A stretch of DNA of 64,000 bases from Micromonospora gifhornensis (GTDB taxonomy: Bacteria > Actinomycetota > Actinomycetes > Mycobacteriales > Micromonosporaceae): assembly GCF_016863515.1 (NCBI RefSeq), contig NZ_BOPA01000011.1, positions 62,001 to 126,000 of the forward strand. The letters are read 5' to 3'. Below are positions 35,894-43,968 of this stretch, piece by piece; the first letter of the stretch is position 1; each line of letters begins with the position of its first letter. The position numbers and the translations under genes were made by a program. A model generated the notes under the pieces. The model was given only the letters and a program-made list of their open reading frames with translations, searched no databases and had not been told where the DNA came from.

Positions 35894-36892
35894 ATGGTGC
35901 GTCGTGGGGTTTCGGTTCTGCTTGTGGGTGCACTGGTTGCGGCTGGGGTGGTGGGGTGCTCCGCTGATCCCGAGTCGGCCCCGCGGGCAGGCACGACAGC
36001 CACGAGTGCCACGGACACGCCGACGGCCACGGCAGCGCCCTCGGCCAGCGCGTCGGCTCCGGCGATCCCTGCCGGTAACGCGCCGGCTGACAGCTTCGCC
36101 GTCGGCGTACGACAGCTGAAGCGCAACCGGGACGGCGACCGGCCGCTTCCGATCACCGTCTGGTACCCGGCGGCGGGCCGGGCGGGTGGGAAGCCGACGG
36201 AGTCGGCTCGGGCGGCCGACGGGCGGTTCCCGGTGATCATGTTCAGCCACGGGCTGGGCGGTCAGCCCAAGGACTACCAGGCGCTGCTGACCCGTTGGGC
36301 GGCGGCCGGTTTCGTGGTGGCCGCGCCGATGTTCCCGCACACCTCCGGGTCGGGCCAGCCCAACGTGCTCGACGTGCTCAACCAGCCGGCCGATGTGTCG
36401 TACGCGCTGAGCCAGGTGCTCGCCCTGGACACCCGCGACGGCGACGTGCTGCGCGGCCGGTTGGCCACCGACCGGGTGGCTGCCGCGGGGCATTCCGCGG
36501 GCGGGGTGACCACGATCGGGCTGTTCACCACCAGGCGGGACGAGCGGCTGGCCGCCGGGATCGTCTTCGCCGGCACCGCGCTGGGGGTCGGCACCGCCTT
36601 CGCGGGTGCGGCGGCACCGCAGCTGTTCGTGCACGGTGAGGCGGACGAGGTGGTCGAGTACGCGGCGGGCAAGGCGGTGTACGACAAGGTGCCCTGGCCG
36701 AAGGCGATGCTGAGCCTGCCCAACGGCGACCACGGTCGTGCCCTGCTGGGCAACAGCACCTCGCTACGGGTCGTCGCCGACACCACCACCGAGTTCCTGC
36801 GCTGGACGCTCTACGGCGACGCCGACGCGAAGGAGCGCATCGCCAGAGCCGCCGCCCGCGACGACGTCGCCACCCTCGACAACCACCTGTGA
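35894..36892 (+). CDS. Lipoprotein alpha/beta hydrolase, paralogue 2
   Basis: A 332-aa secreted esterase-like lipoprotein. Lipobox VVGC (Cys at about residue 22), then a Thr/Ala/Ser linker longer than in its paralogue, IMFSHGLGGQ for the oxyanion hole, elbow GHSAGG, acid residue in HGEADEVVE and His in NGDHGRALLG. It has the same C-terminal FLRWTLYGD segment as the gene at 34745. ATG 35894 is the only sensible start, right after a G-rich tract that may fold. The substrate is unknown: polyester, lipid or acyl-sugar esters are all possible. Confidence 0.87.
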   Translation: MVRRGVSVLLVGALVAAGVVGCSADPESAPRAGTTATSATDTPTATAAPSASASAPAIPAGNAPADSFAVGVRQLKRNRDGDRPLPITVWYPAAGRAGGKPTESARAADGRFPVIMFSHGLGGQPKDYQALLTRWAAAGFVVAAPMFPHTSGSGQPNVLDVLNQPADVSYALSQVLALDTRDGDVLRGRLATDRVAAAGHSAGGVTTIGLFTTRRDERLAAGIVFAGTALGVGTAFAGAAAPQLFVHGEADEVVEYAAGKAVYDKVPWPKAMLSLPNGDHGRALLGNSTSLRVVADTTTEFLRWTLYGDADAKERIARAAARDDVATLDNHL

Positions 36893-37046
36893 CCGGAGGG
36901 CGGACCCCCGCCTGACCACCGAACACCGCACAGCAGCACACCGGCCCGCACCAGCAGGCCACCAGACCGACACTCCAGCACACCGGCACGCACGGGCACG
37001 CCGGCCCGCACAGGAACGCCAGGACGCCAGGACGCACCAGTCGGAG
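36893..37046. repeat. Low-complexity CA/GC-rich intergenic stretch
   Basis: Between convergent genes lies a 154-base stretch of imperfect short repeats of the type GCACACCGGC / ACGCCGG / CCAGGACG, including a direct repeat CGCCAGGACGCCAGGACGC. It has no good hairpin and no reading frame I would support. Confidence 0.5.
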
Positions 37047-38000
37047 TCACGCTCCGTGGTCGATGACGATTTTGCCGAACACCTCTCCGGAGTGCAGGCG
37101 GGCGAAGGCGTCGGCGACCCGGCTGAACGGCACCACGCTGTCCACCACCGGCCGCACGTTCCGCTCGGCGCAGAAGGCGAGCAGGTCGGCCAGGTCGGCG
37201 GGGGTGCCCATGGAGGTGCCCAGGATCTCCAGCTGCATGGCGAAGACCCGGCGCAGGTTGACCTTCGGCTCGTGGCCGGCGGTCGCGCCGCAGACGACGA
37301 TCCGCGCCCCGGGGGCGGCGGACTTGAGCGAGTGGTCGAAGGTGGCCGCCCCGACGGTTTCCACCACCACGTCGACCCGTTCGGGCAGTCGCGCACCCGG
37401 CTCGAAGGCCGTCGCACCCAGCTCGGCGATCCGCTCCCGTTTGGCCGCGTCGCGGCTGGTCGCGTACACCCGTTTGCCCATCGCGGCGGCGAGCGCGACC
37501 GCCGCGGTAGCCACGCCGCCCCCGGCGCCCTGGACCAGCACGGCCTCGGCCTCGTCGACGCGGCCCTTGGTGGTGAGCATCCGCCACGCGGTCAGCCAGG
37601 CCGTCGGCAGGCACGCCGCGTCGGTCGCCGCCAGCCCCGCCGGCAGCGGCAGCAGATTCGACCGGGGTACGGCCACCCGCTCGGCGAGGGTGCCCGGGAA
37701 GTGCTCGGAGAGGATGGAGATGCCGCGCGGGTCACCGGGGGTCGGCACGATCGGGTACACGACCATCTCGTTGCCATCCGGGTCGATGCCCACCGCGTCG
37801 CAGCCGAGGATCATCGGTAGCTGTTCGGCGCGCAACCCGACGCCGCGCAACGACCACAGGTCGTGGTGGTTGAGCGAGCTGGCCGTGACGCGCAGGGTCA
37901 CCCAGCTGTCGTCGGGCAGGCTCGGCTCGGGCTGCTCACCGACGGTGAGCGCGGCGAGCGGGTCGGCGTCGTCGAATCGGGAGGCGAAGGCGGCACGCAT
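37047..38000 (-). CDS. Medium-chain (zinc-type) dehydrogenase/reductase, quinone-reductase-like
   Basis: A 317-aa MDR oxidoreductase with a GroES-like N-terminal domain (SSLNHHDLWSLRG, about residues 40-52, and ILGCDAVG) and a Rossmann domain with QGAGGGVATAAVALA (about 155-169) and VDVVVETVG. The cysteine ligands of the structural zinc are missing, so it is more like quinone or enoyl reductases than alcohol dehydrogenases. ATG 38000 begins MRAAFASRF, the usual family start. It is downstream of the malic enzyme gene on the same strand, with the family C repeat between. Confidence 0.85.
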   Translation of the reverse strand: MRAAFASRFDDADPLAALTVGEQPEPSLPDDSWVTLRVTASSLNHHDLWSLRGVGLRAEQLPMILGCDAVGIDPDGNEMVVYPIVPTPGDPRGISILSEHFPGTLAERVAVPRSNLLPLPAGLAATDAACLPTAWLTAWRMLTTKGRVDEAEAVLVQGAGGGVATAAVALAAAMGKRVYATSRDAAKRERIAELGATAFEPGARLPERVDVVVETVGAATFDHSLKSAAPGARIVVCGATAGHEPKVNLRRVFAMQLEILGTSMGTPADLADLLAFCAERNVRPVVDSVVPFSRVADAFARLHSGEVFGKIVIDHGA

Positions 38001-38027
38001 GATCCGCACGGTAACAAGCTGAGCGCC

Positions 38028-38086
38028 CGTTAAGAAGGGGCCCTTCCTATGCACGAGGCGTTAAGAAGGGCCCCTTCCTTACACCT
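38028..38086. repeat. 59-bp intergenic repeat, family C copy 2
   Basis: Same length as the copy at 2496-2554 and 48 of 59 bases identical. Two half-units starting CGTTAAGAAG are joined by TATGCA. The stem of half-unit 1 is GAAGGG/CCCTTC. Relative to copy 1, element positions 7 and 19 switch C-G to G-C, and 9 and 17 switch G-C to A-T, so pairing is kept. It sits between two minus-strand genes, ending at the malic enzyme stop codon. Confidence 0.8.
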
Positions 38087-39264
38087 CAGGCGCGGGCGAC
38101 GCCGTCGCGACGGGCGGCTTCGGCGACCGCCTCGGCGACGGCGGGGGCGACGCGCGGGTCCAGCGGAGAGGGCACGATCGCCTCCGGGGTCAGTGACTCG
38201 GCCACCACCGAGGCGATGGCGTCGGCCGCGGCGACCTTCATCGCGTCGGTGATCCGGGTGGCCCGTGCCGACAGCGCACCCCGGAACACACCCGGAAAGG
38301 CCAGCACGTTGTTGATCTGGTTCGGGAAGTCGCTGCGGCCGGTGGCGACCACCGCGACGTGCCGCGCGGCCACCTCGGGGTGTACCTCCGGGGTGGGGTT
38401 GGCCAGCGCGAAGACGATTCCCCCGGGTGCCATCGCGGCCACCGCGTGCTCGGGGATCTGCCCGCCGGAGACGCCGATCAGCACGTCGGCGTCGCGCAGC
38501 GCCTCGGCGATGTCGCCCTGCCGCCCGTCGGCGTTCGTCAGCTCGGCCAACTCCGCCTTGGTGCCGGTCAGCCCGGTGCGGTACGCGGAGATGATCCCCT
38601 TGGAGTCGCAGACCACCACCTGGTCGGGGTCCACTCCCCCGGCCACCAGCATCTTGGTCACCGCCACCCCGGCCGCGCCGGCCCCACTGACCGCCACCCG
38701 CAGGTCGCCGAGCTTGCGGTCGAGCAGCGTGGCCGCGTTACGCAGCGCGGCCAGCACGACGATCGCGGTGCCGTGCTGGTCGTCGTGGAAGACGGGGATG
38801 TCCAGCGCCTCGTCGAGTCGGCGTTCCACCTCGAAGCAGCGGGGGGCGCTGATGTCCTCCAGGTTGATCCCGCCGAACGAGGGCGCGAGCGCCTTGACCA
38901 CCGCCACGATCTCGTCGACGTCCTGCGTGTCCAGGCAGACCGGTACCGCGTCGACCCCGCCGAACTGCTTGAACAGCACGGCCTTGCCCTCCATCACCGG
39001 CAGCGCGGCGCGCGGGCCGATGTCGCCGAGGCCGAGTACGGCCGTGCCGTCGGTGACGACCGCGACGGTGTTCGACGCCCAGGTGTAGTCGTGGGCGAGC
39101 GCCGGTTCCGCGGCGATGGCCTCACAGACCCGGGCCACGCCCGGGGTGTACGCGAGGGAGAGGTCGTCACGGCTGGTCAGCGGGACGGTCGAGACGACGG
39201 CCATCTTGCCGCCCCGGTGCAGTTGGAAGACGGGATCAGCAGGGTCCACGGTGGACGTAGGCAT
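38086..39264 (-). CDS. NAD(P)-dependent malic enzyme
   Basis: A 392-aa enzyme that decarboxylates malate to pyruvate. It is the short bacterial form without a phosphotransacetylase tail. Seen are SLAYTPGVARVCEAI (residues about 38-52), the metal/substrate region DGTAVLGLGDIGP, catalytic Lys in MEGKAVLFKQFGG, INLEDISAPRCFEVE, VFHDDQHGTA, and the nucleotide loop VSGAGAAGVA. ATG 39264 gives MPTSTVDPADPVFQLHRGG, a normal start for the family. It supplies pyruvate and reduced cofactor. Confidence 0.93.
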   Translation of the reverse strand: MPTSTVDPADPVFQLHRGGKMAVVSTVPLTSRDDLSLAYTPGVARVCEAIAAEPALAHDYTWASNTVAVVTDGTAVLGLGDIGPRAALPVMEGKAVLFKQFGGVDAVPVCLDTQDVDEIVAVVKALAPSFGGINLEDISAPRCFEVERRLDEALDIPVFHDDQHGTAIVVLAALRNAATLLDRKLGDLRVAVSGAGAAGVAVTKMLVAGGVDPDQVVVCDSKGIISAYRTGLTGTKAELAELTNADGRQGDIAEALRDADVLIGVSGGQIPEHAVAAMAPGGIVFALANPTPEVHPEVAARHVAVVATGRSDFPNQINNVLAFPGVFRGALSARATRITDAMKVAAADAIASVVAESLTPEAIVPSPLDPRVAPAVAEAVAEAARRDGVARA

Positions 39265-39402
39265 GGTGACTCCAGGGTCTGTCGAGCAGAGGCCAGCCGG
39301 TCGGGGCACACGGTGAGGCGACGAGCGGCGGCACGTGGTGCGGGGGGTCACCCGGGCGCTTCCGAGCATAGTGGGGTCGAGTGGCCCAGTATGTGGGCAG
39401 GG

Positions 39403-39750
39403 TCATAACGGTCGAGGCGGTACCCGCCCGGGGCGGGGCCAGTACCGGGCCACCACCCGGCCGAGCACGTCGGCGACCCCGTACGCCCGGGAGTCGTCGG
39501 TGACCAGGTCGTTGTCGCCGTGCAACCACCATCCGCCGTCGGTCGGACGGACCGCGCGCTTGACCACCAGCAGGTCAGGTCGGCTGCGGAAGACGGCGAT
39601 CACCACGTCGCCGGGGCGGATCTCCCGACCACCGCGGCGGACCAGCACCGCGTCGCCGTGACGCAGCGTCGGCGACATGGAGGGACCGGTCACGAGTACG
39701 GGCGACAGTGGCCATCGCAACCGCAGCACGGACACCGGTTTCACCTCCAC
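39403..39750 (-). CDS. sodX: Nickel SOD maturation protease (S26 signal-peptidase-like)
   Basis: A 115-aa small S26 peptidase with the catalytic Ser in TGPSMSPTLRHGD (about residue 24) and Lys in LVVKRAVRP (about 64), then HGDNDLVTDDSRAYG. It lacks a real membrane anchor, as SodX proteins do. It is divergent from sodN with 69 bases between, the standard arrangement. Its job is to cut the SodN propeptide so that the N-terminal His can bind nickel. Confidence 0.93.
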   Translation of the reverse strand: MEVKPVSVLRLRWPLSPVLVTGPSMSPTLRHGDAVLVRRGGREIRPGDVVIAVFRSRPDLLVVKRAVRPTDGGWWLHGDNDLVTDDSRAYGVADVLGRVVARYWPRPGRVPPRPL

Positions 39751-39819
39751 CGCTCTCGGGGACCTCGTCCAGGAGTAATGTCGTCTTGGATCATCGCAAA
39801 CGTCCTATGGAGGATCCTG

Positions 39820-40224
39820 ATGCGACTTGCCCGCATCCTCGCGCCTCGCTTGACCGCCAGCGCGCACTGCGACCTGCCCTGCGGTGTCTATGACCCCGCC
39901 CAGGCTCGGATCGAGGCCGAGTCGGTGAAAATGATCTGTGAGAAGTACCAGGCCAACACCGACCCGGAGTTCCGGACCCGCGCCATCCTGATCAAGGAGC
40001 AGCGGGCTGACCTGGTCAAGCACCACCTCTGGGTGCTGTGGACCGACTACTTCAAGCCGCCGCACTTCGAGAAGTACCCTCACCTGCACCAGCTGTTCAA
40101 CGAGGCCACCAAGCTGGCCGGGGCCGCCGGCGCCAAGGGTGCCACCGACCCGGCCAAGGCCGACGAACTGCTCCAGAAGATCGACGAGATCTCCAAGATC
40201 TTCTGGGAGACCAAGCAGGCCTGA
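39820..40224 (+). CDS. sodN: Nickel superoxide dismutase
   Basis: A 134-aa precursor. A 15-residue propeptide (MRLARILAPRLTASA) precedes the nickel hook HCDLPCGVY, whose His, Cys2 and Cys6 bind nickel after cleavage. The rest is the helical bundle that forms the hexamer, with DYFKPPHFEKYP in the family position. ATG 39820 has GGAGG 8 bases upstream. The 69-base divergent region presumably carries both promoters and any nickel-responsive (Nur) control, which I could not identify by eye. Confidence 0.97.
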   Translation: MRLARILAPRLTASAHCDLPCGVYDPAQARIEAESVKMICEKYQANTDPEFRTRAILIKEQRADLVKHHLWVLWTDYFKPPHFEKYPHLHQLFNEATKLAGAAGAKGATDPAKADELLQKIDEISKIFWETKQA

Positions 40225-40235
40225 GTGCCCGCCCT

Positions 40236-40275
40236 CGACGGCCGGTCCACCCCTTCCGGGGCGGGCCGGCCGTCG
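40236..40275 (+). terminator. Long hairpin terminator after sodN
   Basis: A perfect 10-bp outer stem (40236-40245 with 40266-40275), continued by pairing of CCACCCC with GGGGCGG around TTCC. The remaining bases to 40521 hold no supportable gene. Confidence 0.75.
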
Positions 40276-40521
40276 TCGTCCCGGCGCAGGGCACACCCCG
40301 CCGCGCCGCCCGGATTCCGTCGCTCCGGCACCGGGAGTGCGTTGCCGTGTCGCCCGGTTCCGTCGTTTCGGCACCAGGTGTATGCCGCCGTTGACGGCGC
40401 GTGCGGCCGCCGCGACCAGGTGCGTGACCGCTGATTTCGGTGCCCGCCGGTCGGCAACAGCGATGCGAGTCGACCGGATGACCGACTCAGCGGGTAGAGT
40501 CCCCGACCGGGGGGATGAGTG

Positions 40522-40929
40522 GTGACTCAACTGACCGGCCAACCGACGACCGACGACGACATCGTGCACCTCACCGTGCCCGCCGACGGCGGGTACCTCG
40601 GCGTGCTCCGCACCGCCACCGCCGGCCTCGCGGCCCGCCTGCACTTCGCGCTCGACGAGATCGAGGATCTGCGCATCGCCGTCGACGAGGCGTGCGCCAT
40701 GCTGCTGGCGATCGCGCCCCGGGGGGCCGAACTCGACTGCCGCTTCGCGGTCACCGAGGACGCGCTGACCGTCGAGGTGACCGTGCCCACCGTGCGGGAG
40801 GCCCGGCTCCCGGCCGAGTCCTCGTTCGCGTGGAAGGTGCTCACCGCGCTCACCACGTCGGCGTCGGCGACCGCGACCGACGGCCGCGCCACCATCTCGT
40901 TGCTCACCCGCCGTGCGTCAGGCTGGTGA
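40522..40929 (+). CDS. Degenerate GHKL (RsbW-like) anti-sigma regulatory protein
   Basis: A 135-aa protein with the layout of a SpoIIAB/RsbW kinase. The N box reads LRIAVDEACAMLLAIAP (about residues 50-66), where the essential ATP/Mg-binding Asn of EACxN is Met, and the later DxGxG box is missing (LPAESSFAWKVLTALTTS instead). It may bind a sigma or anti-anti-sigma partner without phosphorylating it, or be a remnant. GTG 40522 is chosen because a GGGGG run lies 8 bases upstream. No sigma factor gene is adjacent. Confidence 0.7.
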   Translation: MTQLTGQPTTDDDIVHLTVPADGGYLGVLRTATAGLAARLHFALDEIEDLRIAVDEACAMLLAIAPRGAELDCRFAVTEDALTVEVTVPTVREARLPAESSFAWKVLTALTTSASATATDGRATISLLTRRASGW

Positions 40930-40937
40930 CGGCCGGT

Positions 40938-41327
40938 TCACTCGAATCCGAGGGCACGGGTCGTGGGCGGGCTCACCAGCAGCCAGGTGACGCCGAGCCC
41001 GAGCGCGATCAGCGGCACCCCGAGCCAGCCCAGCCCACCTTGGATCATGAACCAGCCGATCGGCAGCAGCATCAGCTGAAGCACGATGGCGGGAGCACGG
41101 GCGCCGGCCCGATGGCGCACCAGCGCGTTTCCCAACGCCCAGAGCGCGACCGCGGCACCGATGGCGAAGGCCGTGACCAACAGCGCCGACGTCAGGTCGG
41201 TGGTACTGGCCGTGAGGTCAGCCACGATCAGCCACGCGGCGACCAGCCCGACGGCGACCGCCTCGACACGTAGCAGCCGGACCGCCCAACGGAGCGTGAC
41301 GGGGGTCGGGTTGGAGTCGATGGTCAC
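40938..41327 (-). CDS. Small integral membrane protein
   Basis: A 129-aa protein with four predicted membrane helices (about residues 22-40, 46-66, 80-98 and 100-120) and a short cytoplasmic N-terminus TIDSNPTPVTLRWAVRLLR. GTG 41327 is the likely start; the frame upstream of it lacks coding character. It is convergent with the GHKL gene across an 8-base gap and divergent from the lipid kinase gene at 41370. Unknown function. Confidence 0.65.
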   Translation of the reverse strand: MTIDSNPTPVTLRWAVRLLRVEAVAVGLVAAWLIVADLTASTTDLTSALLVTAFAIGAAVALWALGNALVRHRAGARAPAIVLQLMLLPIGWFMIQGGLGWLGVPLIALGLGVTWLLVSPPTTRALGFE

Positions 41328-41369
41328 GCGGTCACGATACCCGTGCCGTCGCGCGGTACAGTGCGGCCC

Positions 41370-42314
41370 ATGCGGGCCGTCCTGCTGGTCAATCCGAAGG
41401 CCACCACCACCAGCGAGCGCGCGCGGGACGTACTGGTCCGGGCGCTGCGCAGCGAAGTCGACCTCTCCGTGCGGTACACCCGCCGGCGTGGCCATGCCAC
41501 CAATCTGGCCAGAGAGGCCGCGGTGGAGGGCGTCGACGTCGTGGTCACACTCGGTGGCGACGGGACGGTCAACGAGGTGGTCAACGGGCTGATGACGGCG
41601 ACCAGCGTCGCCGGGCAGCCACCCACCGCCGAGCGGCTGCCCGCGCTGGCGACCGTGCCGGGCGGCTCGACGAACGTCTTCGCCCGGGCGCTGGGCCTAC
41701 CCAAGGAGTGGGCCGAGGGCGCCAGCATGATCATGGAAGGGCTGCGGCTGGGTCGACGTCGCACGATCGGCCTCGGCCGCGCCGACGACCGCTACTTCAC
41801 GTTCTGCGCGGGGCTCGGGCTTGACGCTGCGGTCATCCACCGCGTGGAGGAGGCCCGTCGCCGTGGCCGCGTCCCCTCGCCGGGGCTCTACTTCCGCGCC
41901 TTCACCGCACAGTTCCTGCTCGGTGCCGAACGGCGACACCCGGCGATCCGGCTGGAGCAGCCGGGTGAGACGACAGAGGGTGACCTGGCGAGCATCATCG
42001 TGCAGAACACCGCCCCCTGGACGTTCGTCGGGGATCGGGAGGCCAACCCGAACCCGGAGGCGTCGTTCGATCTCGGGTTGGACGTGCTGGCCCTTCGTCA
42101 GCTTGGCGTCGCCAGCACAACACGCACCGTGAGGCAATTCCTCTCCGCCACGCCCAATCCGCACGGTCGCCAAGTTGTACGACGCCATGACGTAGCGGAG
42201 TTCACGCTGGTCGCGAGCCGTCCGCAGGCGTTCCAGCTCGACGGGGACTATCTTGGCGAGCGGGAAAAAGTCAGATTCACCTCCGTTCCCGCCGCACTCA
42301 GAGTAATCTGTTAG
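41370..42314 (+). CDS. Diacylglycerol/lipid kinase family protein
   Basis: A 314-aa member of the DagK/YegS family that phosphorylates a lipid alcohol at the membrane. It begins MRAVLLVNPKATT, with the nucleotide loop VTLGGDGTVNEVVNG (about residues 62-76), VPGGSTNVFARALGLP, and a C-terminal beta domain ending ERPxQFQLDGD-like (FQLDGDYLGE). ATG 41370 gives the classic N-terminus. Its last codons have lower GC than the rest. A 446-base gap follows before wblE. Confidence 0.9.
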   Translation: MRAVLLVNPKATTTSERARDVLVRALRSEVDLSVRYTRRRGHATNLAREAAVEGVDVVVTLGGDGTVNEVVNGLMTATSVAGQPPTAERLPALATVPGGSTNVFARALGLPKEWAEGASMIMEGLRLGRRRTIGLGRADDRYFTFCAGLGLDAAVIHRVEEARRRGRVPSPGLYFRAFTAQFLLGAERRHPAIRLEQPGETTEGDLASIIVQNTAPWTFVGDREANPNPEASFDLGLDVLALRQLGVASTTRTVRQFLSATPNPHGRQVVRRHDVAEFTLVASRPQAFQLDGDYLGEREKVRFTSVPAALRVIC

Positions 42315-42394
42315 GTCTCCGGTCCCACCGGGTACAAGTTGGCCGCGGCGCCCCCCAGCGCGTGACGACCGCGACACCCCGGATGATGCCGGAA

Positions 42395-42424
42395 ATGTCA
42401 GCATTGTCCGGCGGACTGTACTAT
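42395..42424 (+). promoter_or_regulatory. Promoter candidate 1 for wblE
   Basis: ATGTCA (4 of 6 to TTGACA) and TACTAT (TAnnnT form) separated by 18 bases. Confidence 0.4.
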
Positions 42425-42528
42425 ATTGATTCTCGACTGTGGTAAACCCGGGTGCCTGGAGTGATCCATTACCCGGACAAAAGGGTTGTGGGCTTGCTCA
42501 CCGCGCGGAGTTTTTCCGAGCGCCACCC

Positions 42529-42557
42529 TTGACATTGCGTAAGTTCGTGAAAGTATT
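42529..42557 (+). promoter_or_regulatory. Promoter candidate 2 for wblE
   Basis: A perfect TTGACA -35 at 42529-42534 with a weak -10 (AGTATT, 17-base spacing; TATTCA two bases further on). The perfect -35 is rare in this GC-rich sequence. Confidence 0.45.
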
Positions 42558-42760
42558 CACAAGCGAACTTGAGTTACCGGGACGCGCCTTGGACACACTC
42601 AACAAGTTGAGTCGTTCCAGCAGGTCCCGGAGCTAGCAAGCCTGCTCACGCATTGCCGAATTGATGGTTGCAAACCGTCACCATCGACATTGCGGATGCA
42701 TATAAGAAAAGCACCAACAGCAACATCTGCCACCCACCCAGAATGAGGAGTGTTGCCGCC

Positions 42761-43018
42761 ATGGACTGGCGTCACCATGCTGTCTGCCGCGACGAGGACC
42801 CGGAGCTGTTCTTCCCGATCGGGACGTCCGGTCCGGCTCTCCTGCAGGTCGAGCAGGCCAAGGCCGTCTGCCGGCGCTGCTCCGTGACCGACCAGTGCCT
42901 GCAGTGGGCGCTGGAGTCCGGTCAGGACGCTGGCGTCTGGGGCGGGATGAGCGAGGAGGAGCGGCGCGCTGTCAAGCGGCGCGGTGGCCTCCGGGTGCTG
43001 CGCGCTCACTCCGCCTGA
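42761..43018 (+). CDS. wblE: WhiB1/WblE iron-sulfur transcription regulator
   Basis: An 85-aa [4Fe-4S] protein with Cys9, Cys37, Cys40 and Cys46, the same positions as in mycobacterial WhiB1, and the turn GVWGGMSEEERR. WhiB1 and WblE bind the primary sigma factor and respond to nitric oxide. ATG 42761 gives MDWRHHAVC, the family start; ATG 42743 is less likely. GAGGAG lies 10-15 bases upstream. In mycobacteria whiB1 neighbours pdtaS; here a sulfate-reduction operon lies between them. A 13-bp hairpin terminator follows. Confidence 0.95.
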   Translation: MDWRHHAVCRDEDPELFFPIGTSGPALLQVEQAKAVCRRCSVTDQCLQWALESGQDAGVWGGMSEEERRAVKRRGGLRVLRAHSA

Positions 43019-43030
43019 CCGACCACACCC

Positions 43031-43069
43031 AGGACGCCCCGGCCGGCCCCAAGCCCGCCGGGGCGTCCT
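43031..43069 (+). terminator. Hairpin terminator after wblE
   Basis: A perfect 13-bp stem AGGACGCCCCGGC / GCCGGGGCGTCCT with a 13-base loop begins 12 bases after the stop. Confidence 0.75.
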
Positions 43070-43122
43070 GCTGTTCCCTGCTCTCCCCCACCCCATGCCC
43101 AGGTTCAGCGGCAGCTCACAGA

Positions 43123-43968
43123 TCAGCGACTGCCACCAATCTCACGATCAACAAAGGCGTGGGAGAGACGGTGCAGGATGAGGTTCACCAGGTCCGGGGC
43201 GGTGCTCAGAGGGGCCGCCACCGCGACGGCACCGGCGGCTCGGGCGGCGGTCGTCACGGCGTCGTGAAACAGCCCGGGGGCCAGGAAGTACGCGGCCACG
43301 GCCACCCTTCGCGCGCCTGCGGCCCGCAGCCGCCGCACCGCCACGTCGACCGCCGGGGGTGCCGCAGAGGCGTACGAGACACGGGTCGGCATGCCGAGCA
43401 TCGCGCCGAGGGCCCGGGCCACCCGACCCACGGATGCCCGCGCCGCCGGATCCCTGGTGCCGGCCGCAGCCAGCACCAGCGCGTCGAACCGGCCCGGATC
43501 CGCCTCGGCCAGCCGGTGTCGCAACGCGGCCAGCAGTGCCGGGTCCACCTCGTCACCCACCGGGCCGAGCACCTCGGTGATGCCCACCCGGATCGGCGTA
43601 CCGGACTCGTGCGCGGCGGCCACCGCAGCCGGGATGTCCACCCGCCTGTGGTACGCGGCGGTGAGCAGCAGCGGCACCAGGATCACCCGGGAGTGCCCGG
43701 CGGCAGCCAGATCACGCAGGACCGTGGTCGGATCGGGCTCGGTGTGGTCGAGCCAGCTCGCGAGCACCTGCTGGCCCGGCCGGGCGACCGCGACCGCCCG
43801 GGCCAGGCCCCTGATCGCCTCGGCCGCCCGAGGATCACGACTGCCGTGCGCGACCAGGACCACCGGCTCGTCGGTCCGGTGGTCGGACGCGGCCACGCCA
43901 CCGGCCCGGTCGCCGGACCGGGCCGGATCGGCGGATGGTGCCTCGTCGGTCAGAGGTGCAGCCCGCAC
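43123..43968 (-). CDS. CbiX/SirB-type sirohydrochlorin chelatase, two-domain
   Basis: A 281-aa protein with two chelatase-like halves. The first has VLVAHGSRDPRAAEAI (metal His) and SRVILVPLLLTAAYHRRVDIP with the second His. The second half has LVLAAAGTRDPAA, where the His is missing, so only one site is likely active. It would insert iron into sirohydrochlorin to make siroheme, the cofactor of the NirA enzyme of this operon. GTG 43968 overlaps the end of cysH by 19 bases and is chosen for coupling; GTG 43896 is an alternative. Confidence 0.82.
   Translation of the reverse strand: MRAAPLTDEAPSADPARSGDRAGGVAASDHRTDEPVVLVAHGSRDPRAAEAIRGLARAVAVARPGQQVLASWLDHTEPDPTTVLRDLAAAGHSRVILVPLLLTAAYHRRVDIPAAVAAAHESGTPIRVGITEVLGPVGDEVDPALLAALRHRLAEADPGRFDALVLAAAGTRDPAARASVGRVARALGAMLGMPTRVSYASAAPPAVDVAVRRLRAAGARRVAVAAYFLAPGLFHDAVTTAARAAGAVAVAAPLSTAPDLVNLILHRLSHAFVDREIGGSR

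Larger units (their letters stand above)
42315..42760 (+). promoter_or_regulatory. Long AT-richer upstream region of wblE
   Basis: A 446-base stretch without a supportable gene, clearly lower in GC than its neighbours. It holds at least two promoter-like pairs (separate entries), a CTCAACAAGTTGAG palindrome near 42598 and TTGCAAACCG near 42669. This is the expected control region for an autoregulated WhiB1-type gene and would give a leader of 200 bases or more. Confidence 0.6.

Noticed and set aside
36893..37046. Possible small basic protein in the CA/GC-rich gap
   Set aside because: Repeat-driven Arg/Ala/His translation in all frames, with no start with a ribosome site.
39751..39819. Nur (nickel regulator) box in the sodX/sodN divergent region
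   Set aside because: No sequence close enough to the known Nur box could be identified by eye, so it is not claimed.
40515..41273. 252-codon plus-strand frame starting ATG 40515
   Set aside because: Arg/Gly/His-rich shadow of the GHKL gene, running into the antisense of the membrane protein gene.
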